Part shown: in pieces, positions 1 to 9,804 of the stretch
Layout: each line of letters starts with the position of its first letter
Position numbering within the stretch: the first letter of the stretch is position 1
Source: Boudabousia tangfeifanii
GTDB taxonomy: Bacteria > Actinomycetota > Actinomycetes > Actinomycetales > Actinomycetaceae
NCBI RefSeq assembly: GCF_001856685.1
Contig: NZ_CP017812.1
Coordinates: 1,612,001-1,676,000, forward strand
Length of the DNA stretch: 64,000 bases
Direction of reading: 5' to 3'
Notes under the pieces: generated by a model
Database searches by the model: none
The model's input: the letters and a program-made list of their open reading frames with translations, nothing else
Told to the model about the DNA's origin: nothing
Program-made: the position numbers and the translations under genes

Positions 1-899
1 CCATCGGTGCTTTGGCCGCTGGTTTGCTCGGTGGTATCTCGGAGCCTTCGCTTTACGGTATCCACCTACGTTACAAGCGCGTTTACCCACCAATGTTGGT
101 CGGCTGTTTCCTCGGTGGTTTGACCATGGGCATCTTTGGTGGTGTGAAGGCTTCTGCCTTCGTCTTCACCTCGTTGTTCACTATCCCAGTATTCTCCCCC
201 ACCGTGCTTTACATGGTTGGTATCCTAGTAGCCTTCTTCGGCGCTTTGGTTGCCACTTTGTGGCGCGGTTACGAAGAGCCAGTTAAGGCCGAGGTCGCTG
301 CGGACGCTAAGGAAGCTGCTTCTAAGGCTGAAGCACCTGCGGCTGCTGCAGCCGCTGCTACCTCTGCTGGCACCGCCACTGCCGTAGCCACTAAACCAGC
401 GAAGACCGCTTTGCTACCTGATGCGGTTACCGAAGTAACTGCCCCACTACAGGGCAAGGCTATGGAACTAAGTGAAATCCCAGATCCAGTCTTTGCCGGC
501 GGCAAGATGGGCAAGGGCGTTGGGGTTGACCCCACCGGTAATACCGTGGTCTCGCCGGGAGACGGCACTATCGTAGTTGCCGCTCAAACCGGCCACGCAT
601 TCGGAATTCGCTTGGATAATGGCATCGAGCTTTTGATCCACGTCGGTATCGATACTGTCACCATGAATGGTGAAGGTTTTGAAGTACTAGTGGCTAAGGG
701 CGATCGCGTCAGCGCTGGTACCGAGCTGGTTCGTTTCGACCGCGCGAAGATCGAAGCTGCTGGCTTCTCACCGATTACTGCAGTCTTGGTAACCAACTCC
801 AAGAAGTTTGCAGAAGTTACCGGCCCACTAGCCGATAGCGCCGTTTTGGGTGCTCCGCTATTGCAGACCACTGCAAAGCCACCGAAAACTGAAGCCTGA
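1..899 (+). CDS. PTS sugar transporter EIIBCA, C-terminal part (partial)
   Basis: The reading frame is open from the left edge, so the EIIB domain and most of EIIC lie outside the window. The visible protein starts in the last part of EIIC, with the family signature GISEPSLYGI and two or three membrane segments. An Ala/Lys-rich linker of about 60 residues follows, then a complete glucose-type (Crr) EIIA domain near the C-terminus. EIIA carries the phospho-accepting histidine in IHVGIDTV, with the partner histidine in GHAFGI. It would accept phosphate from HPr and pass it to EIIB to phosphorylate an incoming sugar at the membrane. Fused EIIBCA proteins of this family move sucrose, trehalose or beta-glucosides; the substrate cannot be told from this fragment. 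A strong terminator follows directly. Confidence 0.9.
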   Translation, partial: IGALAAGLLGGISEPSLYGIHLRYKRVYPPMLVGCFLGGLTMGIFGGVKASAFVFTSLFTIPVFSPTVLYMVGILVAFFGALVATLWRGYEEPVKAEVAADAKEAASKAEAPAAAAAAATSAGTATAVATKPAKTALLPDAVTEVTAPLQGKAMELSEIPDPVFAGGKMGKGVGVDPTGNTVVSPGDGTIVVAAQTGHAFGIRLDNGIELLIHVGIDTVTMNGEGFEVLVAKGDRVSAGTELVRFDRAKIEAAGFSPITAVLVTNSKKFAEVTGPLADSAVLGAPLLQTTAKPPKTEA

Positions 900-914
900 T
901 TTTCTGGTTAAATA

Positions 915-948
915 AGTTTGGGCCTCCCGCTTTTGGGAGGCCCAAACT
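915..948 (+). terminator. Intrinsic terminator after the PTS gene
   Basis: A perfect 14-bp inverted repeat (915-928 with 935-948) encloses a 6-nt loop, 15 bp past the PTS stop codon. The stem is GC-rich at its closing end and AT-rich at its base. There is no long T run, so termination efficiency is inferred from the stem. Confidence 0.8.
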
Positions 949-986
949 ATTAGCGGGCAATTCGTCTAAACGACTTCAGAGAATTA

Positions 987-1023
987 TTTTGGGGCAACTA
1001 CTGGTTAAGTAGTTGCCCCAAAA
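987..1023 (-). terminator. Intrinsic terminator after xthA
   Basis: A perfect 14-bp inverted repeat (987-1000 with 1010-1023) has a 9-nt loop. It lies 8 bp past the xthA stop on the minus strand and its base is an A4/T4 pair. It faces the PTS terminator, so the two convergent genes each have their own hairpin. Confidence 0.75.
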
Positions 1024-1031
1024 GCTTTTGT

Positions 1032-1826
1032 TTAGTCTTGATAGACGACCGTCAGTGGTGCATGGTCAGTCCAACGCGTGTCGTAGGAAGAGGCCCGACC
1101 AATCTCAAAACTGGTAGCTTTCCCAGCGAAATCGGGAGTAGCCATTTGGTAGTCGATCCGCCAGCCAGCATCATTATCGAAAGCTTTTCCTCGCTGTGAC
1201 CACCAGGTGTATGGCCCTTGGGCTTCAGCTCCGGCTAGTTGACGTTGGACATCAACCCAACCATCGCCAAACCATTTATCTAGAAAAGCAATTTCTTCGT
1301 CCAAAACTCCGGCGGTCTTATTATGATTAGACTTCCAGTTTTTGATGTCTTTTTCGGTGTGAACGATATTGAAATCACCACAGACTACCGCGCTTTGCTT
1401 CTTCAAGTCCTGCAAGCGCTGGCTAACTAGAGCCAAGTGGGCATATTTCTGGTCCATTTTTTCAGTGCCGACCTGACCTGAATGCAAATAAGCGCTTACT
1501 ACCCGCAGCTTCCCCATAGGAGTATCTACGGTAGCTTCAAGCCAGCGCCCGGTATCAACCGGAGGTTCTTCTTCTTGGACTCCGAAAGTTACCTCAGAAA
1601 GCGGAGTTCGTGAGGCAATCGCAACCCCAGCGCGACCTTTTATCTTGCAGGCCGAGGAGACTAGGTGCCAGTCTTCAGGTATTAGTTTCCTGAGAATGTC
1701 ATCAGGGGCGCGAACCTCCTGCAACAAAACCACGTCGGCGCTGGTTTGTGCCCACCAGCTTTCCATCCCCTTGCGCATGGCAGCGCGAATCCCGTTGACG
1801 TTACAGGTAGTGATGGTAAAAGTCAT
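1032..1826 (-). CDS. xth: Exodeoxyribonuclease III (AP endonuclease)
   Basis: The 264-residue product is a full-length member of the exonuclease III / AP endonuclease family (endonuclease-exonuclease-phosphatase fold). Visible family motifs are the N-terminal TCNVNGIRAA, the metal-binding LLQEVRAP, GDFNIVHTEKD, WRIDYQ and the C-terminal TDHAPL with the catalytic histidine. It cuts DNA 5' to abasic sites during base excision repair and removes 3'-blocking groups. The ATG at 1826 has a GAGG ribosome site about 6 nt upstream, which supports this start. It lies 9 bp after the first YbjN gene on the same strand and may be the last gene of that transcript. It has its own terminator. Confidence 0.93.
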   Translation of the reverse strand: MTFTITTCNVNGIRAAMRKGMESWWAQTSADVVLLQEVRAPDDILRKLIPEDWHLVSSACKIKGRAGVAIASRTPLSEVTFGVQEEEPPVDTGRWLEATVDTPMGKLRVVSAYLHSGQVGTEKMDQKYAHLALVSQRLQDLKKQSAVVCGDFNIVHTEKDIKNWKSNHNKTAGVLDEEIAFLDKWFGDGWVDVQRQLAGAEAQGPYTWWSQRGKAFDNDAGWRIDYQMATPDFAGKATSFEIGRASSYDTRWTDHAPLTVVYQD

Positions 1827-1835
1827 TAGTTCCTC

Positions 1836-2252
1836 TCAGCGTTGACTAAAGCGACGAGTAGCGTGGGTCAGACGAGCAACGACCGATTCCAGTGCAGTTT
1901 CGACCATTAGTTTTAACTGCTCATCGTTCATCCCGCTCATAATTGGCTGGTAAACCTCGGCAAAAAAGTCTAGCCCGCCCTCGGTATTATCAACGAATGA
2001 TTTGGGGAAGTATTCTGCCTGGTGCTGACCTTCGATCCACAGCAAAATGTCATCTTTGGACGAGGGCGGCAACGGCTCGGGTAGCCATCCACGCACTAGT
2101 AAGAAGGGGGCAGCCATTTCTTTGCGGATAATCACCGGGAACTCATTGAAAGTGGCGAAAAGAGTTTCTTGCTGTTCACCCACTTCATAACCTAGTTCTT
2201 TCAAAGCGGCTTTCATCCGCTCCAAGGTGACATGAGTGATCTCGTTGCTCAT
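1836..2252 (-). CDS. YbjN domain protein (second of a pair)
   Basis: The 138-residue cytosolic protein has the YbjN / type III secretion chaperone-like fold signature: an N-terminal helix (LERMKAALKELGYEV), a beta region around TLFATFNEFPVIIRKE, and a C-terminal helix ending in basic residues. It has no signal peptide or membrane segment. Its ATG overlaps the stop of the upstream YbjN gene by 4 bp, so the two are translationally coupled and probably interact. YbjN proteins are common in Actinobacteria but their molecular role is not settled; stress and secretion-chaperone functions have been suggested. The family assignment is from overall pattern, not from a catalytic motif. Confidence 0.75.
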   Translation of the reverse strand: MSNEITHVTLERMKAALKELGYEVGEQQETLFATFNEFPVIIRKEMAAPFLLVRGWLPEPLPPSSKDDILLWIEGQHQAEYFPKSFVDNTEGGLDFFAEVYQPIMSGMNDEQLKLMVETALESVVARLTHATRRFSQR

Positions 2253-2692
2253 TCGGTTTCCTCCGCCTCAAAGTAGTTCGGGAACCGTGCAATGAGTTCC
2301 TCTTCCAGTTGTTGTGCCATTGCGAGTGAAACATTGACGAACATACTGACCTGATCGTCGCTCCAGGTACGTAGCACGATCGGGTACTCAGCCACAATCT
2401 GTAGCTGATCGTCCGATTCGCTATCAAGCGGTAGCAAAAATACCTTGGGGCCGAACTTAGTTGAGTTCCATTCATTGGTAAACTCGCGTAGCTTGGGGGC
2501 TTCTTCCGGAGGGAAGGCAGCATTGAACAGCACGCGTTCATAGCTGACACCACCGTCATCTAGCCCGAAGATAACTACTGCTTGCCCGTATCCAAGCCCA
2601 AGTTGGTCTGGGCCTGCGGGCGCATAATTTAGCTGTTGGCGGTCTAGTTCCGCTTCTAGTCGGCTTAAAGTTAAGGCTTGTAGTTCTGCCAT
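2249..2692 (-). CDS. YbjN domain protein (first of a pair)
   Basis: The 147-residue acidic cytosolic protein appears to be a paralogue of the gene that overlaps its 3' end. It shares the layout of an N-terminal helix (LEAELDRQQLNYAP), a central beta sheet and a C-terminal helix (MAQQLEEELIARFP). The start codon at 2692 has an AAGAGG ribosome site about 7 nt upstream. Tandem, overlapping YbjN genes suggest a heteromeric product. No catalytic residues are evident and function is not known from sequence. Confidence 0.75.
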   Translation of the reverse strand: MAELQALTLSRLEAELDRQQLNYAPAGPDQLGLGYGQAVVIFGLDDGGVSYERVLFNAAFPPEEAPKLREFTNEWNSTKFGPKVFLLPLDSESDDQLQIVAEYPIVLRTWSDDQVSMFVNVSLAMAQQLEEELIARFPNYFEAEETE

Positions 2693-2752
2693 GGAAACCT
2701 CTTTTCTGTTGGTATCACCTTAGCAAAGTTGTTTCTAATCAGGGCAGCAAGA

Positions 2753-2783
2753 TGCCTATGAGAAATATTTTTTCCCATAGGCA
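2753..2783 (-). terminator. Intrinsic terminator after folD
   Basis: An 8-bp perfect outer stem (2753-2760 with 2776-2783) continues inward through GAAA/TTTC pairing after one mismatch. It lies 19 bp past the folD stop on the minus strand. Confidence 0.6.
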
Positions 2784-2802
2784 GAATGCAAAGTGGTTTT
2801 TG

Positions 2803-3702
2803 CTACTGGGCGTTTCTCTCAGCAGCTTCTACCACGTTGGTTAGTAGCAGGGCGCGAGTCATCGGCCCGACTCCGTTTGGGTTTGGTGACAAGTAGGAGG
2901 CAACTTGGTCGACCCCATCGGCCACATCTCCACTTAAACGAGCAGGTTTACCTTCACCTTGCGAGACTCGGCTAACACCGACATCGAGGACGATGGCCCC
3001 CGGCTGCACCATTTCTGGAGTAATAATGCCTGGTTGTCCCGAGGCCGCGATGATAACTTCAGCGGCCAAAGTGTGGCTGGTCAGATCTTTGGTACCAGTG
3101 TGGCAGGTGGTGACAGTGGCGTTTACCGCTTTGCGACCAGCAAGCAGCCCGAAGGTGCGCCCAACGGTCACTCCCCTGCCAACCACACAAATATTTTTGC
3201 CACCGAGTTCGATGCCGTATCGGGTCATTAATTCCAAACAGGCTCTAGGGGTGCAAGGCAATGGTGAGTCGATCTCTTCATTGACGCCAAGGACGAGCTT
3301 CCCAAGATTTAATGGATGAAGTCCATCAGCGTCTTTAGCCGGGTCAATCGCCAAAAGCACTCGATTAGTATCAACCTGCTTGGGCAACGGTAGCTGCACA
3401 ATGTAGGCCGTAACAGTAGGGTCCTCGTTTAGCTCTTGTACCTTGGCCAGAACGTCCTCGGTACTAACGTCGCCAGGTAGTTCCACCTGAGTGGATTTGA
3501 TTCCGATTTCTGCACAGTCGCGGTGTTTACCGGCCACATAAGCCTTCGAGCCCGGATCATCGCCCACTAGAATTGTGCCTAGATTTGGTTCAATCCCCCG
3601 GGCCTGTAGTGCTTTAGCTCGAGCGGCAAGTTCTGACTTAATTTGGGCGGCAGTTGCTTTCCCGTCGAGAACTTTCGCCGGGCCATTCCAAGGTGCTCTC
3701 AT
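2803..3702 (-). CDS. folD: Methylenetetrahydrofolate dehydrogenase / cyclohydrolase
   Basis: The 299-residue protein has the bifunctional FolD layout. The N-terminal catalytic domain has [14 protein letters not shown] with the active-site lysine, and [10 protein letters not shown]. The NAD(P)-binding domain has [10 protein letters not shown] and ends with the family signature [14 protein letters not shown]. It interconverts 5,10-methylene-THF and 10-formyl-THF and so supplies formyl groups for purine synthesis (PurH) and initiator tRNA. It follows glyA by 15 bp on the same strand; GlyA produces its substrate, so the pair forms a one-carbon operon. The ribosome site before ATG 3702 is weak and distant, consistent with coupling to glyA. 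Confidence 0.95.
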   Translation of the reverse strand: MRAPWNGPAKVLDGKATAAQIKSELAARAKALQARGIEPNLGTILVGDDPGSKAYVAGKHRDCAEIGIKSTQVELPGDVSTEDVLAKVQELNEDPTVTAYIVQLPLPKQVDTNRVLLAIDPAKDADGLHPLNLGKLVLGVNEEIDSPLPCTPRACLELMTRYGIELGGKNICVVGRGVTVGRTFGLLAGRKAVNATVTTCHTGTKDLTSHTLAAEVIIAASGQPGIITPEMVQPGAIVLDVGVSRVSQGEGKPARLSGDVADGVDQVASYLSPNPNGVGPMTRALLLTNVVEAAERNAQ

Positions 3703-3717
3703 TTAACGATTTTCCTA

Positions 3718-5004
3718 TCAGACTAGGTTGCCGATTTGCGGGTAAAGGGGGAAGTCTTCGGTTAGCTTCTTGACTCGGTTTTGTAGCTGGCCGAGGTCGG
3801 CGCCCTGACCGTTGATCAATGCCTGAGCAATAATATCGGCAACCTCAGTGAATTCTTGGGCGCCAAAGCCACGGGTGGCCAAGGCGGGAGTGCCGATGCG
3901 CAAGCCGGAGGTGACTCGTGGCGGCCTAGGATCAAATGGCACGGCATTGCGGTTGACGGTAATGCCGACCTCGTGCAAGAGGTCTTCAGCCATCTGCCCG
4001 TCGAGCTTACTATCACGCAAATCTACGAGAACTAGGTGCACGTCAGTTCCACCGGTGAGCACCTTGACCCCCGCTGCGGCCACATCTGCTTGGTTGAGGC
4101 GATCGGCAATAATCTTGGCGCCTTCCAAGGTGCGTTCTTGCCGCTGTTTAAATTCTTCGGTAGCCGCCATCTTCATGGCGACGGCCTTGGCCGCGATGAC
4201 ATGCATCAAGGGGCCACCTTGCTGGCCTGGGAAGACAGCGGAGTTGAGTGCTTTCGCGTGTTCGGTGCTACCCGAGAGAATCATGCCTGAACGCGGACCA
4301 CCCAAAGTCTTGTGAACAGTGGTAGAAACTACGTCTGCAAAAGGAATCGGGCTGGGGTGCAGATCGGCGGCAACTAGACCAGCAAAGTGAGCCATATCGA
4401 CCCAAAGTACTGCCCCGATTTCATCAGCAATAGCTCTAAAAGCGGCGAAGTCAATGTGACGCGGGTAGGCTGACCAGCCAGCAATCAATACAGTCGGACG
4501 GTGTTCGAGGGCGGTTTCGCGGACCCGATCCATGTCCAGCAGGCTGGTTTCTTTTTCTACCCCATAGGCAGTTGCGTGGTAGTTTTTGCCGGAAAAGTTT
4601 AGATGCATACCGTGGGTCAGGTGACCACCGTGGGCTAGCGACAATCCGAGGAGGGTATCCCCTGGCTTAGCGAGGGCGTGAAGTACTGCCGCATTCGCCT
4701 GGGCGCCAGAATGTGGCTGCACATTGACATATTCGGCTTTAAATACTGACTTGGCCCGGCTAATGGCTAGTTCTTCAACGACATCTACGTGTTCGCAACC
4801 ACCATAGTAGCGACGACCCGGATAACCTTCAGCATATTTGTTGGTTAGTACCGAGCCCTGCGCGGTAAGTACCGAGGGCGGTACGAAGTTTTCCGAAGCG
4901 ATCATTTCGAGCGTATCGCGCTGGCGGCCGAGCTCGGCGTCAAGGCATTTGGCGATCTCGGGATCGAAAGTGGCTAGGTCTTGTTGCATCACACTATTTT
5001 CCAT
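3718..5004 (-). CDS. glyA: Serine hydroxymethyltransferase
   Basis: The 428-residue PLP enzyme converts serine plus THF to glycine plus 5,10-methylene-THF. Visible motifs are [10 protein letters not shown] and [16 protein letters not shown] near the N-terminus, [13 protein letters not shown], the [10 protein letters not shown] stretch, and the PLP lysine in [13 protein letters not shown]. Length is normal for the family. The start is ambiguous between 5004 and an ATG at 4989. The first is favoured because a TAGACT box ends 6 nt before it, as for other apparently leaderless genes in this window, and neither start has a good ribosome site. It is the first gene of the glyA-folD unit. Confidence 0.95.
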   Translation of the reverse strand: MENSVMQQDLATFDPEIAKCLDAELGRQRDTLEMIASENFVPPSVLTAQGSVLTNKYAEGYPGRRYYGGCEHVDVVEELAISRAKSVFKAEYVNVQPHSGAQANAAVLHALAKPGDTLLGLSLAHGGHLTHGMHLNFSGKNYHATAYGVEKETSLLDMDRVRETALEHRPTVLIAGWSAYPRHIDFAAFRAIADEIGAVLWVDMAHFAGLVAADLHPSPIPFADVVSTTVHKTLGGPRSGMILSGSTEHAKALNSAVFPGQQGGPLMHVIAAKAVAMKMAATEEFKQRQERTLEGAKIIADRLNQADVAAAGVKVLTGGTDVHLVLVDLRDSKLDGQMAEDLLHEVGITVNRNAVPFDPRPPRVTSGLRIGTPALATRGFGAQEFTEVADIIAQALINGQGADLGQLQNRVKKLTEDFPLYPQIGNLV

Positions 5005-5010
5005 GCCGTT

Positions 5011-5016
5011 AGTCTA
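5011..5016 (-). promoter_or_regulatory. Predicted -10 box, leaderless glyA mRNA
   Basis: TAGACT on the minus strand is separated by exactly 6 nt from the ATG at 5004. Transcription would then start on the start codon itself. No Shine-Dalgarno sequence is present and no clear -35 box is seen. Confidence 0.45.
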
Positions 5017-5071
5017 ACTGGTTTCGCTATTTTTCGTCTTGCTAACTTTTATTGTTTTCCAGTTTTTGGGG

Positions 5072-5116
5072 CAAAGTTTTGGGGCCGAGGATTACTCCCC
5101 GACCCCGAAAACTTTG
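5072..5116 (-). terminator. Hairpin after the sugar permease genes
   Basis: An imperfect long inverted repeat has outer arms CAAAGTTTT (5072-5080) and AAAACTTTG (5108-5116) and an inner GGGG/CCCC pairing. It lies just past the last permease stop on the minus strand. Confidence 0.6.
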
Positions 5117-5123
5117 GGTGTTT

Positions 5124-5966
5124 TTAGCCCTTAACTGAGCCGGACATGAGACCACCGACAAAGTACTTGCCGAGGGCGATGTAGACCAGCAAGGTTGGGA
5201 TCGACGCAATCAATGCGCCGGCCATGGAAGCACCGTAGTCGGCCATGATCGAACCGTGTGCGAGGTTGTTCAGGGCGACGGTGACGACTGGATCCTTCGA
5301 ACCACCGAAGAAGAGGGCGAAGAGGAAGTCGTTCCATGCCGAGGTGAACTGCCAAATCAAGACCACCACGAAGGATGGAATGGAAATAGGAAGTACTACT
5401 GAGAAGTAGGTGCGGAGCATGCCGGCGCCATCGACGCGGGCAGCTTCAATCAATTCACCGGGAATGGTTTCGTAGTAGTTACGGAAAATCAGGGTGGTAA
5501 TCGGAATACCGAAAACCACGTGCATCATGATTAGGGTGGGAATCCCAAAACCGATGCCAGCATTGGTCACCAAGTTCATCAACGGAATCATTACGGCCTG
5601 GTAGGGCAAGAACATCCCGAAGAGAATCAAGGTGAAGACAATGTTTGCACCGGGGAAACGCCATTTTGAAAGGACGAAACCGTTCATCGAACCCAACATG
5701 GCGGAGATGATGGAAGAAGGGATCACCAAGGAGAGGGAGTTAATCAAGCTGGGGTACAAAGTATCCCATGCTCGTCCCCAGTTGGTGGCATCCCAAAGTT
5801 GGGGCAGCATCCAAGTGCGCGAAGGGTCCGCATCGGCTGAAGTCTTGAAGGAGGTTACGAACAAAACGTAAACCGGAATCAAAACGAGCGTGAGGGAAGC
5901 TAACAACAGGATGTAGCGGACGAGTGTTCCCCACGGGAAAACGTTTTTCTTAGCTGTCTCGTTCAT
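5124..5966 (-). CDS. Sugar ABC transporter permease, MalG type
   Basis: The 280-residue inner-membrane protein has six predicted membrane segments and the ABC permease cytoplasmic loop EAARVDGAGMLRTYF (the EAA motif that contacts the ATPase). It belongs to the CUT1 carbohydrate permease family, MalG/GanQ-like subgroup. It pairs with the permease encoded just upstream, and the two genes overlap by 4 bp (ATGA), implying coupled translation and a heterodimer. No nucleotide-binding subunit is encoded here, so a shared MsiK-like ATPase elsewhere probably powers it (inference from CUT1 systems of other Actinobacteria). The substrate is a sugar or oligosaccharide of unknown identity. Confidence 0.9.
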   Translation of the reverse strand: MNETAKKNVFPWGTLVRYILLLASLTLVLIPVYVLFVTSFKTSADADPSRTWMLPQLWDATNWGRAWDTLYPSLINSLSLVIPSSIISAMLGSMNGFVLSKWRFPGANIVFTLILFGMFLPYQAVMIPLMNLVTNAGIGFGIPTLIMMHVVFGIPITTLIFRNYYETIPGELIEAARVDGAGMLRTYFSVVLPISIPSFVVVLIWQFTSAWNDFLFALFFGGSKDPVVTVALNNLAHGSIMADYGASMAGALIASIPTLLVYIALGKYFVGGLMSGSVKG

Positions 5967-6895
5967 CGCTTAGCACTCTCCTTAGAATCGTGGATCAAGT
6001 AGGGCACCACGAAGATCGCCACGATGACTAGCAAAATCGTACCGATGGCGGCAGCATTCGAGTAGTCATTGTCAGTCATGGCGTTGAACATATCGATCGC
6101 TGGCACCTTGGTTGAGTAGGTACGCTGATCGGTAATCGACATAATCAAGTCGAATGACTTGAGGGACATGTGGCCAATGATGATCACAGCCGAAAGGGCG
6201 ATCGGAGCAAGCTGGGGGAAGATGATTTGCTTGTAGAGCTGCCATTCGGTAGCCCCGTCAACCCGGGCAGCTTCACGTAGTTCGTCGGGAATCCCGCGGA
6301 AGCCAGCTAGGAACAGAGCCATCACATAACCAGAAAGCTGCCAAATAGCAGGAAGCGCAATGGCCACTACACCAAAGGTGATGTTTTGTGTCCAGCTGTT
6401 TTGCAGGAAGCCAAGTCCTACTTGCTGGAAGAGTCGGTTCAAACCGGAAGCGGTTTCGCCTTTTGCTGGGTTCAATAGCCAGCGCCAAACTACACCGGAG
6501 GCCACGAAGGAAATCGCCATCGGGAACATGAAGATTGACCGGAAGATTCCTTCGCCTTTGATAGGACGGTCAAGCAACCAAGCCCAGAGGAACCCGATCA
6601 ACAAAGTACCGACTAGGAAGACCACAGTGAACAGCAACAGGTTGATCAAAGAGTGCTGGAAGTCGGGGTCAGCAAAAAGCTTACCGAAGTTGCTAAATCC
6701 CACAAAGTCGCTGGGCTTACGTCCAGATACTTGCGCGGCAGTGTGGGTGTCTTTCATGGAGGTGATGATATTGGCACCAATCATGCCGTAGACAAATACG
6801 CCTACCAAAATGATTGATGGAGAGATTAGCAGTAGTCCCGGCCCCCATGAAGAGATTTTCGACTTGGACGATACTGCTTTGGTCTTTTTGGCCAT
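5963..6895 (-). CDS. Sugar ABC transporter permease, MalF type
   Basis: The 310-residue protein has a short basic N-terminus (KKTKAVSSKSK), six predicted membrane segments and the EAA loop (ELREAARVDGATEWQLYK). It is a CUT1 family MalF/UgpA-like permease. It is the middle gene of a binding protein - MalF - MalG set. A large hairpin separates it from the binding-protein gene upstream, which may set its lower expression. A GAGGAG ribosome site precedes the ATG at 6895 at slightly long spacing. Confidence 0.9.
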   Translation of the reverse strand: MAKKTKAVSSKSKISSWGPGLLLISPSIILVGVFVYGMIGANIITSMKDTHTAAQVSGRKPSDFVGFSNFGKLFADPDFQHSLINLLLFTVVFLVGTLLIGFLWAWLLDRPIKGEGIFRSIFMFPMAISFVASGVVWRWLLNPAKGETASGLNRLFQQVGLGFLQNSWTQNITFGVVAIALPAIWQLSGYVMALFLAGFRGIPDELREAARVDGATEWQLYKQIIFPQLAPIALSAVIIIGHMSLKSFDLIMSITDQRTYSTKVPAIDMFNAMTDNDYSNAAAIGTILLVIVAIFVVPYLIHDSKESAKR

Positions 6896-6964
6896 AAGTT
6901 GCTTGCTCCTCTCACTGAATTCCCCAGCGCCTTTGCGGGGTTAGCTATCAGTTCGATTAATTTC

Positions 6965-7011
6965 ATTAATCCGAGGGCGCTGGCGCATGTGCCAAACGCC
7001 CTCGGATTAAT
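6965..7011 (-). terminator. Intercistronic hairpin between binding protein and permeases
   Basis: A perfect 15-bp inverted repeat (6965-6979 with 6997-7011) encloses a loop that holds a further 4-bp stem (TGGC/GCCA). It starts 9 bp past the binding-protein stop. By analogy with the malE-malF spacer it is probably a partial terminator or 3'-end stabiliser that lets the binding protein outnumber the permeases. Both arms contain the octamer CGAGGGCG that recurs across the window. Confidence 0.65.
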
Positions 7012-7020
7012 AAATATTGC

Positions 7021-8316
7021 TTACTTTGAGGCGGTTGCCTTGACTAGGTCAGCCTGGAGCTGAGCGCCATCAGAAGCACCCTGGATGAACTTGCCCAAGG
7101 CATCGTTGATCGAGTTGGACACTGGGGCAGGAAGCGCAGCGCCGTGAGCGATCGAGGAAACGATGGTGTCCTTAGCGAAGTCCTTCATGGCGGACTGCTG
7201 GTACTCGGAGAACTTGGCGAGGTCGTCTGCGCTCAAGTCAGAACGTGCTGGAATGGAACCCTTGATGGTGTTGAATGCCACCTGGCCTTCCTTGGAGGAG
7301 CAGGTCTGCAACCAATCCTTAGCGTTGTCTGGGTGTGGTGCCCCAACTGGTAGGGTGAACGAGTCAGCTAGGAAGTTGAAGGTGCCAGCGGTACCCGGGG
7401 TTGGGAAGTAGACGTAGTCTTCTGGCGACTTCTTGTTAGCTGCGTTGAAGGCGGCAAGAGCCCAGTCACCCATGACGTTGTAGGCTGCCTGACCTTCAAT
7501 GACTGGCTTCATAGCTGGTTCCCAGTCCTCGTTTGCCAAGGACTTGTCAGCTAGGTCAAGGATCTTGCCATAGTGTTCAATGGCCTTCTTGACACCGTCG
7601 CCGCCCCAGTCAGTCTTGCCGTCGAAGAGGCCGGAGTAGCCTTCGGCGCCTAGGTCAGCCAATAGAATGTTTTCGAATAGGTTTAGCTGAGTCCAAGCCA
7701 TACCCACGGTAATTGGGGTCTTGCCGGCCGCCTTTACCTTTTCCATGTCAGCAATCCAGCCGTCTAGGTCAGCGGCGGGCTTAGCTGGGTCGAGACCAGC
7801 AGCCTTCAAAACTTCAGTGTTGGCCCAAACCACGTTGGAGCGGTGAATGTTGGTAGGAATCGAGTAGATCTTGCCATCAACAGTCAAGCGATCTAGCAGA
7901 GTCTTGGGGAAAGCATCACGAAGCTTGAACTCATCGTAGAGGCTGGAAACATCTTCGAGGTATCCAGCGTCAATAGCTTCCTGAAGTTCTGCACCAGCGT
8001 GTGCCTGGTAGGTGTCTGGTGGATTCTTGGCTGCGAGGTCGGTAGCAAGCTTTTGCTTAGCCTGGGAGCCACCGCCACCGGCGATTGCCTTGTTTACGAA
8101 TTCAACTTTCGGGAACTGTTCGTTGAAGACCTTAACGAGGGCGTCGAGGCCTTCCTTTTCACTACCTGCGGACCACCAAGTGACGACGTCTACTACCTGC
8201 TTGCCGTCACCGGAGCCGGAGTTACCCGAATCGGCGTTTTCTGAGCTGCCGCCACAAGCGGTCAGCGACAGGGACATAGCGGCTACCAATCCAATAGCCA
8301 GAGCGTTACGACGCAT
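7021..8316 (-). CDS. Sugar ABC transporter substrate-binding lipoprotein
   Basis: The 431-residue protein starts with a lipoprotein signal peptide (MRRNALAIGLVAAMSLSLTAC), with the lipobox cysteine at about residue 21 and a GGSSENADSG spacer. The rest is a family 1 extracellular solute-binding protein, opening with VVTWWSAGSEKEG. It would be anchored outside the membrane and deliver sugar to the two permeases encoded downstream. A strong GGAGG ribosome site is 8 nt before the ATG. Exact ligand unknown. The sequence pattern resembles glucose/mannose or oligosaccharide binders. Confidence 0.9.
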   Translation of the reverse strand: MRRNALAIGLVAAMSLSLTACGGSSENADSGNSGSGDGKQVVDVVTWWSAGSEKEGLDALVKVFNEQFPKVEFVNKAIAGGGGSQAKQKLATDLAAKNPPDTYQAHAGAELQEAIDAGYLEDVSSLYDEFKLRDAFPKTLLDRLTVDGKIYSIPTNIHRSNVVWANTEVLKAAGLDPAKPAADLDGWIADMEKVKAAGKTPITVGMAWTQLNLFENILLADLGAEGYSGLFDGKTDWGGDGVKKAIEHYGKILDLADKSLANEDWEPAMKPVIEGQAAYNVMGDWALAAFNAANKKSPEDYVYFPTPGTAGTFNFLADSFTLPVGAPHPDNAKDWLQTCSSKEGQVAFNTIKGSIPARSDLSADDLAKFSEYQQSAMKDFAKDTIVSSIAHGAALPAPVSNSINDALGKFIQGASDGAQLQADLVKATASK

Positions 8317-8453
8317 TTCCTACCTCCGTAGTATGGGCAGCTGCTTTGCTGCCGATAGGTTGCCCCCAGCGGTTGCTAGGTTGCTTTAGTTTTCGTCCAT
8401 CCACGTCTGTGTGGTTGGGACTTAAGTTTTAGTGTAACACCCAAAGAGTGGTC

Positions 8454-8482
8454 TAGATAACTGAAAAGCGAAAATTGCTCAA
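8454..8482 (-). promoter_or_regulatory. Candidate promoter of the sugar ABC operon
   Basis: On the minus strand TTGAGC (8477-8482) and TATCTA (8454-8459) are separated by exactly 17 nt. It lies about 140 bp upstream of the binding-protein start. The long leader contains the palindrome GTGTAACAC, a plausible operator; no regulator gene is adjacent. Confidence 0.4.
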
Positions 8483-8556
8483 ACTGTTATTAACAAATGA
8501 AAATTCCTTAACAAATTTTCCCTTGTTTTTACGAATATTACTGCTTCTTTTAGGCA

Positions 8557-8605
8557 CTAACGGGGGTGGGGTAAACCGTTTTTAGGTTTACCCCACCCCC
8601 GTTAG
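8557..8605 (-). terminator. Intrinsic terminator after mdh
   Basis: A perfect 21-bp inverted repeat (8557-8577 with 8585-8605) has a 7-nt loop and a GC-rich stem. It lies 44 bp past the mdh stop. Its core GGGGTAAACC recurs in the terminator at 32026-32066. Confidence 0.85.
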
Positions 8606-8649
8606 AAGTGGTCTAGAAAGTTTTAAGTTTTCGCTTAAAACTAGCTATT

Positions 8650-9648
<999 letters not shown>

Positions 9649-9804
9649 TTAATAGACAGTCTGCGCGGCTTCCCGCGCCTTCTTTGGGTAATCGTTTGAT
9701 TCACCCATACCCGCAGTTCGGGCACTGCTTCCAGTTTAGCCTCCCTATGGCAAAGATGACACTGGGGCACCACTTTTCTTTTCTCTTGGGTTTCGTTCTC
9801 CCAA

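Larger units (their letters stand above)
8317..8649 (-). other. Gene-free stretch: transporter promoter and mdh terminator
   Basis: This 333-bp gap holds the promoter of the sugar transporter operon (8454-8482), a small palindrome GTGTAACAC at 8433-8441 between that promoter and the gene that could be a repressor site, and the mdh terminator (8557-8605). The remainder is AT-rich with no convincing open frame. Confidence 0.6.
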
